A stretch of 24,642 nt of DNA, taken from contig NZ_JOEQ01000058.1 of the NCBI RefSeq assembly GCF_000721075.1, forward strand, positions 1 through 24,642, in the 5' to 3' direction. Under the pieces are notes generated by a model. It ran no database searches and was not told where the DNA came from. It saw only the letters and a program-made list of their open reading frames with translations. The number at the start of each line of letters is the position of its first letter. Position 1 is the stretch's first letter. Made by a program: the position numbers and the translations under genes. Below, piece after piece: positions 18,165-24,642 of this stretch. Source of the DNA: Streptosporangium amethystogenes (GTDB lineage Bacteria; Actinomycetota; Actinomycetes; Streptosporangiales; Streptosporangiaceae).

Positions 18165-19994
18165 TCAGACATTGGCCTGTGCGAGCGAGTGCTCAGGTGT
18201 GGCGGCTCCACCTGAGTCGCTGCTCTCCTTGCTGTCCTTCCGATCTGTTCGAAACGTCCGCCTGACACGCTCGTCGAGTTCCTCGAAGATCGGCGCCAGG
18301 AGCGCGTTCTCGAAGAGCCGGCGCGTCGCGACCCGCTGCACCTTGCCGCTGGTGCTGCGGAGCACGGCGCCCGGCTTGACGAACACGATGTTGCCGACGG
18401 CGACCTCGGCGCTCGCGGACAGATCGGCCATGATGCCGCGCGCCAGATCCCGCAGCGCGCTCGTGTCCGGGTCGTGCCATCGGATCTCCTGAACGAGCAC
18501 GATGCTCTCGGCGCCCCCCTCGACGGTGACGGTGAACGCCGCACCGATCCTGTCCGCACAAGCGGGATGCTGTTCCCTCGCCGCGCGCTCGATGTCCTGG
18601 GGGTAGATGTTGCGGCCGTTGAGGATCATGACTTCCTTGATCCGGCCGGTGACGTACAGCTCACCCTCGTGGCAGACGCCCAGGTCACCCGTGCGCAGGA
18701 ACGGGCCGGTGCCATCCGCGGTGTGCGCGCGGAAGGCCCGCTCGGTCTCCTCCTCCTGCTGCCAGTAGCCAACGGCGACACTCGGCCCGCGCAGCCAGAT
18801 CTCGCCGATCTCGCCCTCGGAGAGCTCCCGCGACGAGTGCGGATCGACGATCCGCAGATCGAATCCGTCGTGGATCGGCCCGCTGCTGACGACGAGCCGC
18901 GGGGCCGCGGACCGCTGGGGCGGCGTGAACCGGTTCTGCTCGAACAGCTTGCCGTCCACCTGGTTCACGACGGCGGCGGCGGAGGGCGAACTGCCGGTGA
19001 CGAAGAGGGTGGCCTCGGCCATGCCGTAACTCGGGCAGATCGCTTCCGGCCGCAGTCCGGCCGGAGCGAAGTGCGAGATGAAGTTCTCCACGGTGGAGTT
19101 GTGCACCGGCTCGGCGCCGTTGATCGCCATACGCCAATGGGAGAGATCCAGCGCGTTCACCTGTTCGGGTGACACCCGCCGCGCACACAGGTCGTAGGCG
19201 AAGTTGGGCGCCGGGCTGAACACGACGTCGTACTTGTCGATCATCTCCAGCCACAGCTCGGGCCTGCGGAGAAAGGCCAGGGGGGTGATGATGAAGGTCG
19301 AGCCGCCGAGCAGCAGCGGCAGCAGCAGTGTCGCCATGAGACCCATGTCGTGATAGGGCGGCAGCCAGCCGCCGACCCGAGCGCCCTTGGGGAGTTCGTA
19401 ACCCCGCTCGATCAGCCGAAGGTTGTGCATCAGGTTGGCGTGGCTGACCATCACGCCGCGCGGGTCGCTGGTCGACCCGGAGGTGTACTGCAGGAACGCG
19501 AGCCCGTCCGGGTCGACCGCCGGCGGCCTCCAGCCGGAGCCGCCCTCGCGGGCCGCGCGCTCGGCCGACAGGCAGGTCACCTCCCACGCGGCGCCGGCGG
19601 CCCAGTCGCGCACCTCGTCGAGGTTGCCCTCGTCGGTGAGCACCGCGGTCGCGCCGGACGAGGTCATGATGCCGTTCACCCGGGCCTGCTGCCCCTTGTT
19701 GCCGGACGGCAGAGGGACGGGCACCGGTATGAGGCCCGCGTACAGGGCACCCACGAAGGACGTCACGAAATCGGGGCCGGTCGGACAGGCGATGAGCACC
19801 CGGTCCCCGGGCTCGTGGGAATTCAGCAGTGCCGCCGCGATTCTCGCGGCGGTGGCGTCGAGCTCGCCATATCGAAGCTGCTGGTTTATCCCTAAACCGG
19901 ACGTGCCGGCGGTGAGAAACGAATAGGCCGTGTCGTCCGGGCGATGCCGTATGTGTGCCCGAATCACGTCGATGATGGAGCCAGGTCGGAGCAT
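18165..19994 (-). CDS. Fatty acyl-AMP ligase (FAAL)
   Basis: Activates a fatty acid as acyl-AMP and loads it on the ACP encoded just downstream, giving the lipid starter. The 609-residue product shows LQYTSGSTSDPRGVMVSH (about 169-185), PPYHDMGLM (about 212-220), CPSYGMAEATLFVTG (about 320-334), LRTGDLG (about 433-439), GRIKEVMILNGRNIYPQDIE (about 450-469) and a late STSGK with Lys551. YHDMGL and GRNIYPQDIE are typical of FAALs. It is the first gene of the operon; ATG 19994 has AAGGAA at 20004-20009. Codon 34 is TTA, the only one I found in the biosynthetic genes, followed two codons later by the rare Ile codon ATA. That suggests translation depends on the bldA Leu-tRNA. The C-terminal 40 residues are Ser/Asp/Lys-rich and probably disordered. 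Confidence 0.93.
   Translation of the reverse strand: MLRPGSIIDVIRAHIRHRPDDTAYSFLTAGTSGLGINQQLRYGELDATAARIAAALLNSHEPGDRVLIACPTGPDFVTSFVGALYAGLIPVPVPLPSGNKGQQARVNGIMTSSGATAVLTDEGNLDEVRDWAAGAAWEVTCLSAERAAREGGSGWRPPAVDPDGLAFLQYTSGSTSDPRGVMVSHANLMHNLRLIERGYELPKGARVGGWLPPYHDMGLMATLLLPLLLGGSTFIITPLAFLRRPELWLEMIDKYDVVFSPAPNFAYDLCARRVSPEQVNALDLSHWRMAINGAEPVHNSTVENFISHFAPAGLRPEAICPSYGMAEATLFVTGSSPSAAAVVNQVDGKLFEQNRFTPPQRSAAPRLVVSSGPIHDGFDLRIVDPHSSRELSEGEIGEIWLRGPSVAVGYWQQEEETERAFRAHTADGTGPFLRTGDLGVCHEGELYVTGRIKEVMILNGRNIYPQDIERAAREQHPACADRIGAAFTVTVEGGAESIVLVQEIRWHDPDTSALRDLARGIMADLSASAEVAVGNIVFVKPGAVLRSTSGKVQRVATRRLFENALLAPIFEELDERVRRTFRTDRKDSKESSDSGGAATPEHSLAQANV
19893..19895 (-). promoter_or_regulatory. 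TTA (Leu) codon near the start of the FAAL gene
   Basis: Residues 33-36 are encoded GGT TTA GGG ATA. TTA codons are scarce in high-GC actinomycetes, and in Streptomyces they make translation depend on the bldA tRNA. Being early in the first gene of the operon, this codon could gate the whole lipid-starter and Asn-loading operon. Confidence 0.6.
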
Positions 19995-20013
19995 GACGTC
20001 CTGTTCCTTCAGA

Positions 20014-20042
20014 TGTATGGGTCGGATCAGGTGTATGGGCCG
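20014..20042. repeat. Short direct repeat in the FAAL leader
   Basis: TGTATGGGTCG (20014-20024) and TGTATGGGCCG (20032-20042) match at 10 of 11 positions with a period of 18 bp. They sit 20-48 nt upstream of the FAAL start codon, in its probable leader. They might be a protein binding site or chance. Confidence 0.35.
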
Positions 20043-20191
20043 AATTCTGTGACGGTGACTCGCAAGTGCACTCCAGCAGGCGTGAGCCTGTTAACAGCCC
20101 CCTAATGGACGGGTCGACGGCGAGAGGACCCCTGTCATTGCGGGATCATCTCTCATCAGTGCCGCACGTGACCAACCCTGACACCGGTGCC

Positions 20192-20220
20192 GTTCAACTG
20201 CCGCCATAGCTCAGTTGAAC
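20192..20220. promoter_or_regulatory. StrR-type activator box (GTTCAACTG-N11-CAGTTGAAC)
   Basis: A perfect inverted repeat: GTTCAACTG, 11 bases, CAGTTGAAC. Symmetry continues outward so that the full 12-bp arms are 20189-20200 and 20212-20223. The published StrR consensus, as I recall it, is GTTCGACTG-N11-CAGTCGAAC, so arm length and the 11-nt spacer match and one base per arm differs. StrR-like activators control streptomycin, several glycopeptide clusters and, by gene content, ramoplanin. The site lies about 200 nt from the FAAL start and 335 nt from the NRPS start, well placed to activate both directions. No StrR-like gene is in the window. Confidence 0.75.
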
Positions 20221-20543
20221 GGCTCGGCACACGGAACAAATGCGAACATTGATCGCCCATGAGGCCCTGGGACATAGTGATCCGGGGTGACGCAGCGACA
20301 TGGCACGTGGAGTGCGAGGACCGGTCTCCGAAGCGCCCGGAGTGAAGTGGCGTCGGTGACATCGAACGTCGACGCGACCAATACGCCGGCGATCAGGACC
20401 GGGGGCCGACCGGTACGAAAGGACGGACGGCCGCCGTACCGCGTCCGCTCGTCCCGGCCGGCCGCGCCGACCTCCTGAGCCGGAGGACAGGCGGCAGGTG
20501 CTCAACCGTCAGCTCAGGTCGATGTTGCGTCGGGGACGTAACC

Positions 20544-20549
20544 AGGAGG
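20544..20549 (+). promoter_or_regulatory. Strong ribosome binding site fixing the second NRPS start
   Basis: A perfect AGGAGG lies 6 nt before ATG 20556. It decides the start, which would otherwise be doubtful because the protein begins directly with the C-domain motif [10 protein letters not shown] and has no N-terminal docking segment. Confidence 0.8.
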
Positions 20550-20555
20550 GTCCTG

Positions 20556-23500
20556 ATGATTCCTTTGTCATTCGCGCAGCGTCGGTTGTGGTTCCTCGCG
20601 CAGCTCGATGGTCCGAGCGCGGTCTACAACATGCCGGTGACCCTGCGGGTGTCCGGAAAGGTGGACCGCGAGGCACTGGGAACGGCCCTGCGGGATGTCC
20701 TGGGACGTCACGAGGTGCTGCGCACCACGTTCGCGGTGACCGGCGGCGAGCCGTGTCAGCGCATCCTCGATGTCGCCGACCTGGATTGGGAACTCCAGGT
20801 GGTGGACCTGCCCTCCCCCGCGACGGCGGCGGACCTGGCCGGTCCGGTCGCCGAAGTCGCCGGATACGAGTTCGACCTGGCGTCGGAGCCGCCGATCCGG
20901 GCCTGGCTCTTCTCCACAGGGGTGGACGAGCACGCCCTGGCCGTCGTGGTGCACCACATCGCGAGTGACGGCTGGTCGATGGGACCGCTGGCGCGGGACG
21001 TCTCGCTGGCGTACGAGGCGCGGTGCGCGGGCCGGGCTCCGGAGTGGGAGCCGCTGCCGGTGCAGTACGCCGACTACGCGCTGTGGCAGCGAGACCTGCT
21101 CGGCGACGAGGGCGACCCGGAAAGCGTGGTGGCGCGCCAGGTCACCTACTGGCGCGGGGCGCTGGCGGGCGCGCCGGCGGAGCTGGAGCTGCCGTTCGAC
21201 CATCCGCGCCCGGCGGTGGCCTCCCACCGGGGGCACAGCGTGCCGTTCGCCGTTCCTGCCCGGGTCCACGCGCGGCTGACGGAGCTGGCACGCGACGAGG
21301 GTGTCACCACCTTCATGGTGCTGCAGGCCGCGATGGCCATGCTGCTGTCCCGGCTCGGGGCCGGCCTCGACATTCCGGTCGGCACGGCTGTCGCCGGACG
21401 CACGGATGTGGCGCTGAAAGACCTTGTCGGCTTCTTTGTCAACACCCTCGTGCTGCGCACCGATCTGTCGGGTGATCCGACCTTCCGCGACGTGCTGGCG
21501 CGGGTCCGGGAGACGGCCCTCTCGGCGCTGGAACACCAGGACGTGCCGTTCGAGAAGCTGGTGGAGGAGCTCACCCCGGCTCGTTCACTGGCGCGGCACC
21601 CGCTGTTCCAGGTGATGCTCACGGTGGACAACATCGCGCAGAAGGCGGTCGACCTGCCGGGGGCACGGGTCGCGGAGATGTCGACGGGCGGCGCGGCCGG
21701 GGCGTCGGCGGCCAAGTTCGACCTGGAGCTCTTCGCCGGAGAGGCGTTCGACGCGGACGGCGCGCCGGCGGGCCTGCGGGGTGAGCTGCTCGCCGCGGCG
21801 GACCTGTTCGAGGCGGAGTCGGTCGAGCGGATCGCGGAACGTCTGGCGGGCGTGCTGGACGCGATGGCCACCGCGCCCGACGCGCCGCTGAGCAAGGTCG
21901 ACGTGCTGGGCGCCGAGGAACGTCACCGTGTGCTCACCGAGTGGAACGACACGGCGGCCGAGATTCCGGCGCCGTTGGTGCCGGAACTGTTCGCGGCGCA
22001 CGCGGCGCGGACGCCGGACGCCGTGGCGGTGAGATACGAGGGCGTCGAGGTGTCGTACGCGGAACTGGACGCGCGGGCGAACCGGCTGGCGCATCACCTG
22101 GCGGGCCGGGGAGTGGGCACGGAGTCGGTGGTGGCGGTGTGTCTGCCGCGCGGGGTCGAAATGATCACGGCGATCCTGGCGGCCTGGAAGGCCGGTGCGG
22201 CCTACGTTCCAATCGATCCGGAGCATCCGGCCGAGCGGATCGCGTTCGTGCTGGCGGACAGCGGCGCACGGATCGTTCTCGGCGGCCTGGACGCGGCGAG
22301 CGGTCTGACGAGCGCCGTGGCCGACGGTGCCGAGGTGGTGTGGCTGGACGATCCCGGGCTGGACGCGGCGCTGGGCGACCTTCCGGTCACGGCGCCGGAG
22401 GTGCCGGCGGCTGCCGCCGGCCTGGCGTACGTGATCTATACCTCGGGTTCGACGGGCCGGCCGAAGGGCGTGGCGGTCGAACACGGGTCGCTGGCGAATC
22501 TGGTCTCGGTGTTCGAGCCGTTGATGGGCGTCGCCCCGGGTACGGCGGTGCTGCAGTTCGCCTCGTTCGGCTTCGACGCGTCCGTGCTGGACGTGGCGGT
22601 GACGCTGGCCTGCGGAGGCGCGCTCGTGGTGGCCGGCACGGCGGAGCGGGCGGAGCCCAGGCTGCTGCGGGCGCTGGTCGAGTCGGCCGGAGTGCGCTCG
22701 GCGAGCGTGGTGCCATCGCTGCTGGCGGTGCTGGCCCCGGAGGATCTGGCCGGTGTCGGCGCGATGGTCGTGGGTTCCGAGGCGATGGACCCGGAGCTGG
22801 CGCGTGCCTGGGCGCGGGGCCGGCGGCTGGTCCACGCCTACGGGCCGACCGAGGCCACTGTGATCACGGCTGTCGCACAGGTGGACCCGGACCGGAAAGG
22901 GGCGCTGCCGTTCGGCCGGCCGGTCGCCAACACCCGGATGTTCGTGCTGGACGGTTCGCTCGGCCCGGTCGCACCGGGAGTGACGGGCGAGCTCTACATC
23001 TCGGGCGCGCAGGTGGCCCGCGGCTACGTGGGCCGTGCGGGAGTGACGGCGGAACGATTCGTGGCGTGCCCGTTCGAGCCGGGTGCCCGCATGTACCGGA
23101 CCGGGGATCTGGCGCGCTGGACGTCGGACGGCCAGCTGGTGTTCGCGGGTCGTACGGACGAGCAGGTGAAGGTTCGGGGTTTCCGGATCGAGCCGGGCGA
23201 GGTGCGGAGCGCGGTGGCCGCCCATCCGCTGGTGGCACAGGCGGCCGTGGTCGCGCGGGAGGACGTTCCCGGGGACGTGCGCCTGGTCGCCTACGTCGTA
23301 CCCGCCGAGGGTGAACACACCGCAGGAGAACTGCCGGCGTCGGTGCGCGGCTTCGTGGCGGAGCGGCTGCCGGCGTACATGGTGCCGTCGGCGGTGGTGA
23401 TGGTGGACGCGCTGCCGCTGACCCCAAACGGGAAACTGGACCGCAAGGCGCTGCCGGCCCCGAACTACGCCGGCGGTGCGGGCCGGGGCCCGGCCAATGT

Positions 23501-24473
23501 ACGGGAAGAGGTCCTGTGCGCGGCCTTCGCCGAGGTGTTGGGCGTGGAGAGCGTGGGGGTGGACGACGACTTCTTCGTGCTGGGTGGGCATTCGTTGCTG
23601 GCGGTGTCGCTGGTGGAGCGGTTGCGGGTGCGTGGGGTGTCGGTGTCGGTCCGAGCGCTGTTCGAGGTGCCGACTCCGGCCGGGCTCGCCCTCGCGGTGG
23701 GCGAGGGATCGGTGGTGGTGCCGGCGAATCTGATCCCGGCCGGTGCCAGGGAGATCACGCCGGAGATGTTGCCGCTGGTGGAGCTCTCGCAGGCCGAGAT
23801 CGAGCGGGTGGTCGCCACGGTCGACGGCGGCGCGGCGAACGTGGCGGACGTGTATCCGCTGGCGCCGTTGCAGGAGGGCCTGCTGTTCCACCACCTGCTC
23901 GCCCATGAGGGACAGGATGCCTACACGCTGCCCATGGTGCTGGAGTTCGACTCCCGGGATCGGCTTGACGCCTTCACGGTGGCGTTGCGGCAGGTGGTGG
24001 ACCGGCACGACATCCTGCGGACCGCCATCGTGTGGGAGGGGCTGCGCGAACCCGTGCAGGTGGTGTGGCGGCGTGCGCCGCTGCCGGTCGAGGAGGTGAC
24101 GCTGGACCCCGCGGAACCGAACCCGGTCGAGCGGCTGCTCGCCGCCGGCGGCCGGTCGATGGATCTGAACCGGGCTCCGCTGATCAGGCTGCACGCGGCG
24201 GCCGAGCCCGGCACCGGCCGGTGGCTGCTGCTGCTGGGAATGCACCACATAATCCAGGACCACACGACCAAGGACGTCCTCCTCGCGGAGGTGCGTGCTT
24301 TCGTCTCCGGGAACGTCGAGGATCTGGCCGAGCCGTTGCCGTTCCGGGACTTCGTGGCGCAGGCGCGTGCGGGGTTGGACGATCCGGGAGGTCGCGCGGC
24401 GGTTGCAGACCAGCCCGGCGACGGTGATGCACGTGGTGTGGGCGCGGGTGCTGGCGGCGGTCAGCGGCCGTGA
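20556..24473 (+). CDS. Nonribosomal peptide synthetase (C-A-T-C), reading frame broken in the last C domain
   Basis: Synthetase divergent from the FAAL operon. The 1305-residue frame holds C (about 1-445, with HHIASDGWS encoded from 20952), a complete A (about 455-965: [15 protein letters not shown] near 22425, [10 protein letters not shown] near 22838, YRTGDLARW and [10 protein letters not shown] near 23428), T (LGGHS with Ser codon 23592), and the start of a second C ([21 protein letters not shown], then [10 protein letters not shown]). The A pocket reads DALSMVAVIK, which matches no code I know. The first C looks like an ordinary LCL-type domain; I see no clear lipo-initiation signature, so it may either start the lipopeptide or extend a chain delivered by another NRPS. 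The second C belongs to the D-residue-accepting or dual group. After residue [12 protein letters not shown] (about 24374) the frame loses C-domain similarity and stops at 24473, while the similarity resumes in another frame (24376 on). Confidence 0.88.
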   Translation: MIPLSFAQRRLWFLAQLDGPSAVYNMPVTLRVSGKVDREALGTALRDVLGRHEVLRTTFAVTGGEPCQRILDVADLDWELQVVDLPSPATAADLAGPVAEVAGYEFDLASEPPIRAWLFSTGVDEHALAVVVHHIASDGWSMGPLARDVSLAYEARCAGRAPEWEPLPVQYADYALWQRDLLGDEGDPESVVARQVTYWRGALAGAPAELELPFDHPRPAVASHRGHSVPFAVPARVHARLTELARDEGVTTFMVLQAAMAMLLSRLGAGLDIPVGTAVAGRTDVALKDLVGFFVNTLVLRTDLSGDPTFRDVLARVRETALSALEHQDVPFEKLVEELTPARSLARHPLFQVMLTVDNIAQKAVDLPGARVAEMSTGGAAGASAAKFDLELFAGEAFDADGAPAGLRGELLAAADLFEAESVERIAERLAGVLDAMATAPDAPLSKVDVLGAEERHRVLTEWNDTAAEIPAPLVPELFAAHAARTPDAVAVRYEGVEVSYAELDARANRLAHHLAGRGVGTESVVAVCLPRGVEMITAILAAWKAGAAYVPIDPEHPAERIAFVLADSGARIVLGGLDAASGLTSAVADGAEVVWLDDPGLDAALGDLPVTAPEVPAAAAGLAYVIYTSGSTGRPKGVAVEHGSLANLVSVFEPLMGVAPGTAVLQFASFGFDASVLDVAVTLACGGALVVAGTAERAEPRLLRALVESAGVRSASVVPSLLAVLAPEDLAGVGAMVVGSEAMDPELARAWARGRRLVHAYGPTEATVITAVAQVDPDRKGALPFGRPVANTRMFVLDGSLGPVAPGVTGELYISGAQVARGYVGRAGVTAERFVACPFEPGARMYRTGDLARWTSDGQLVFAGRTDEQVKVRGFRIEPGEVRSAVAAHPLVAQAAVVAREDVPGDVRLVAYVVPAEGEHTAGELPASVRGFVAERLPAYMVPSAVVMVDALPLTPNGKLDRKALPAPNYAGGAGRGPANVREEVLCAAFAEVLGVESVGVDDDFFVLGGHSLLAVSLVERLRVRGVSVSVRALFEVPTPAGLALAVGEGSVVVPANLIPAGAREITPEMLPLVELSQAEIERVVATVDGGAANVADVYPLAPLQEGLLFHHLLAHEGQDAYTLPMVLEFDSRDRLDAFTVALRQVVDRHDILRTAIVWEGLREPVQVVWRRAPLPVEEVTLDPAEPNPVERLLAAGGRSMDLNRAPLIRLHAAAEPGTGRWLLLLGMHHIIQDHTTKDVLLAEVRAFVSGNVEDLAEPLPFRDFVAQARAGLDDPGGRAAVADQPGDGDARGVGAGAGGGQRP

Positions 24474-24642
24474 GGATGTGGTGTTCGGGACGGTGCTGTT
24501 CGGCCGGATGAACGCCGGCGCGGGGGCGGACCGGGTTCCGGGCCCGTTCATGAACATGTTGCCGGTGCGGGCGCTGGTCGGCCGGTCCGGTGTGCTGGCG
24601 GCGGTGTCGGCGATGCGTGGCCGGCTGGCGGGGTTGCTGGAG
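24376..24642 (+). pseudogene. Continuation of the broken C domain in a shifted frame
   Basis: The frame starting at 24376 reads [17 protein letters not shown], then [26 protein letters not shown] and [14 protein letters not shown], which is the second half of a C domain. It is open to the window end. Compared with family members as I remember them, roughly 45-60 residues between FVAQARAG and this point are missing, and the frame differs. So this is a deletion plus frameshift, either a true mutation or an assembly error in repetitive NRPS sequence. The gene certainly continues beyond the window. Confidence 0.75.

Larger units (their letters stand above)
19995..20555. other. Divergent intergenic region between the FAAL operon and the second NRPS gene
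   Basis: This 561-nt region has no convincing gene; the short open frames in it have no recognisable features. It must hold the promoters for both directions. It contains a direct repeat near the FAAL start (20014-20042), a 10-bp palindrome CTGTTAACAG (20088-20097), the StrR-type box (20192-20220), and, downstream of that box on the plus strand, a weak promoter-like pair TTGATC (20249-20254) and CATAGT (20273-20278) spaced 18 nt apart. If that promoter is used, the NRPS mRNA has a leader of about 270 nt, long enough for further control. I saw no riboswitch or tRNA in it. Confidence 0.7.

Noticed and set aside
20189..20260. tRNA-like stretch (CATAGCTCAGTTGAACGG) in the divergent region
   Set aside because: It resembles a tRNA D-arm, but there is no matching GAGC strand, anticodon stem or T-loop. 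The symmetry is explained by the StrR-type inverted repeat.
20287..20478. 63-residue open frame in the divergent region
   Set aside because: No ribosome binding site, no domain, composition of random high-GC sequence.
21585..24557. 990-residue minus-strand open frame opposite the second NRPS
   Set aside because: High-GC shadow. The plus frame carries all NRPS motifs and the minus frame has only Arg/His/Gln-rich sequence with no domain.
1..24642. CRISPR array, rRNA genes, prophage or toxin-antitoxin system
   Set aside because: No regularly spaced repeats, RNA gene signatures or matching gene pairs were seen. The repeats present are homologous NRPS domains and IS ends.

Overview
The window is high-GC DNA (about 70%) from an actinomycete. 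It has GTG and TTG starts, tightly coupled genes, a rare TTA leucine codon in a biosynthetic gene, and modular nonribosomal peptide synthetase (NRPS) genes. It is the middle of a lipopeptide-type biosynthetic gene cluster. Both ends cut through NRPS genes. I cannot name the genus or the product from sequence alone.

Layout, left to right. Positions 1-8817 (+) are the 3' part of an NRPS: (A tail)-T, C-[A remnant]-T, C-A-T, C-A-T, with no thioesterase. A terminator-like hairpin follows. Positions 8958-10946 are an intact IS1634-type insertion sequence with terminal inverted repeats and a 5-bp target duplication. Positions 11168-12133 (+) encode a secreted DUF1023-type alpha/beta hydrolase, which may not belong to the pathway. 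Positions 12370-12411 hold a strong intrinsic terminator for the minus-strand operon. That operon runs leftward from 19994 to 12429: fatty acyl-AMP ligase (FAAL), acyl carrier protein (ACP), acyl-CoA/ACP dehydrogenase, a transferase with a Cys nucleophile, a free-standing A-T didomain reading as Asn, and a SyrP-like Fe(II)/2-oxoglutarate hydroxylase. A 561-bp divergent intergenic region (19995-20555) carries a perfect inverted repeat matching the StrR-type activator box, GTTCAACTG-N11-CAGTTGAAC. A second NRPS (C-A-T-C) starts at 20556 (+). Its last C domain is broken by an apparent deletion plus frameshift near 24375.

How the genes may work together (inference). FAAL, ACP and the dehydrogenase would activate, carry and desaturate a fatty acyl starter. 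The A-T didomain would load Asn on its own carrier, the SyrP-like enzyme would hydroxylate it there, and the Cys-transferase, in the manner of SyrC or CmaE, would pass the aminoacyl group to a carrier that has no A domain. The first NRPS contains exactly such a module: nearly all of its A domain is deleted, leaving only an A6-A7 scar between C and T. Donor, modifier, shuttle and acceptor are therefore all in this window, and this is the most interesting system seen here.

No tRNA, rRNA, CRISPR array, MbtH gene, transporter, regulator gene or thioesterase of the usual GxSxG release type was found.
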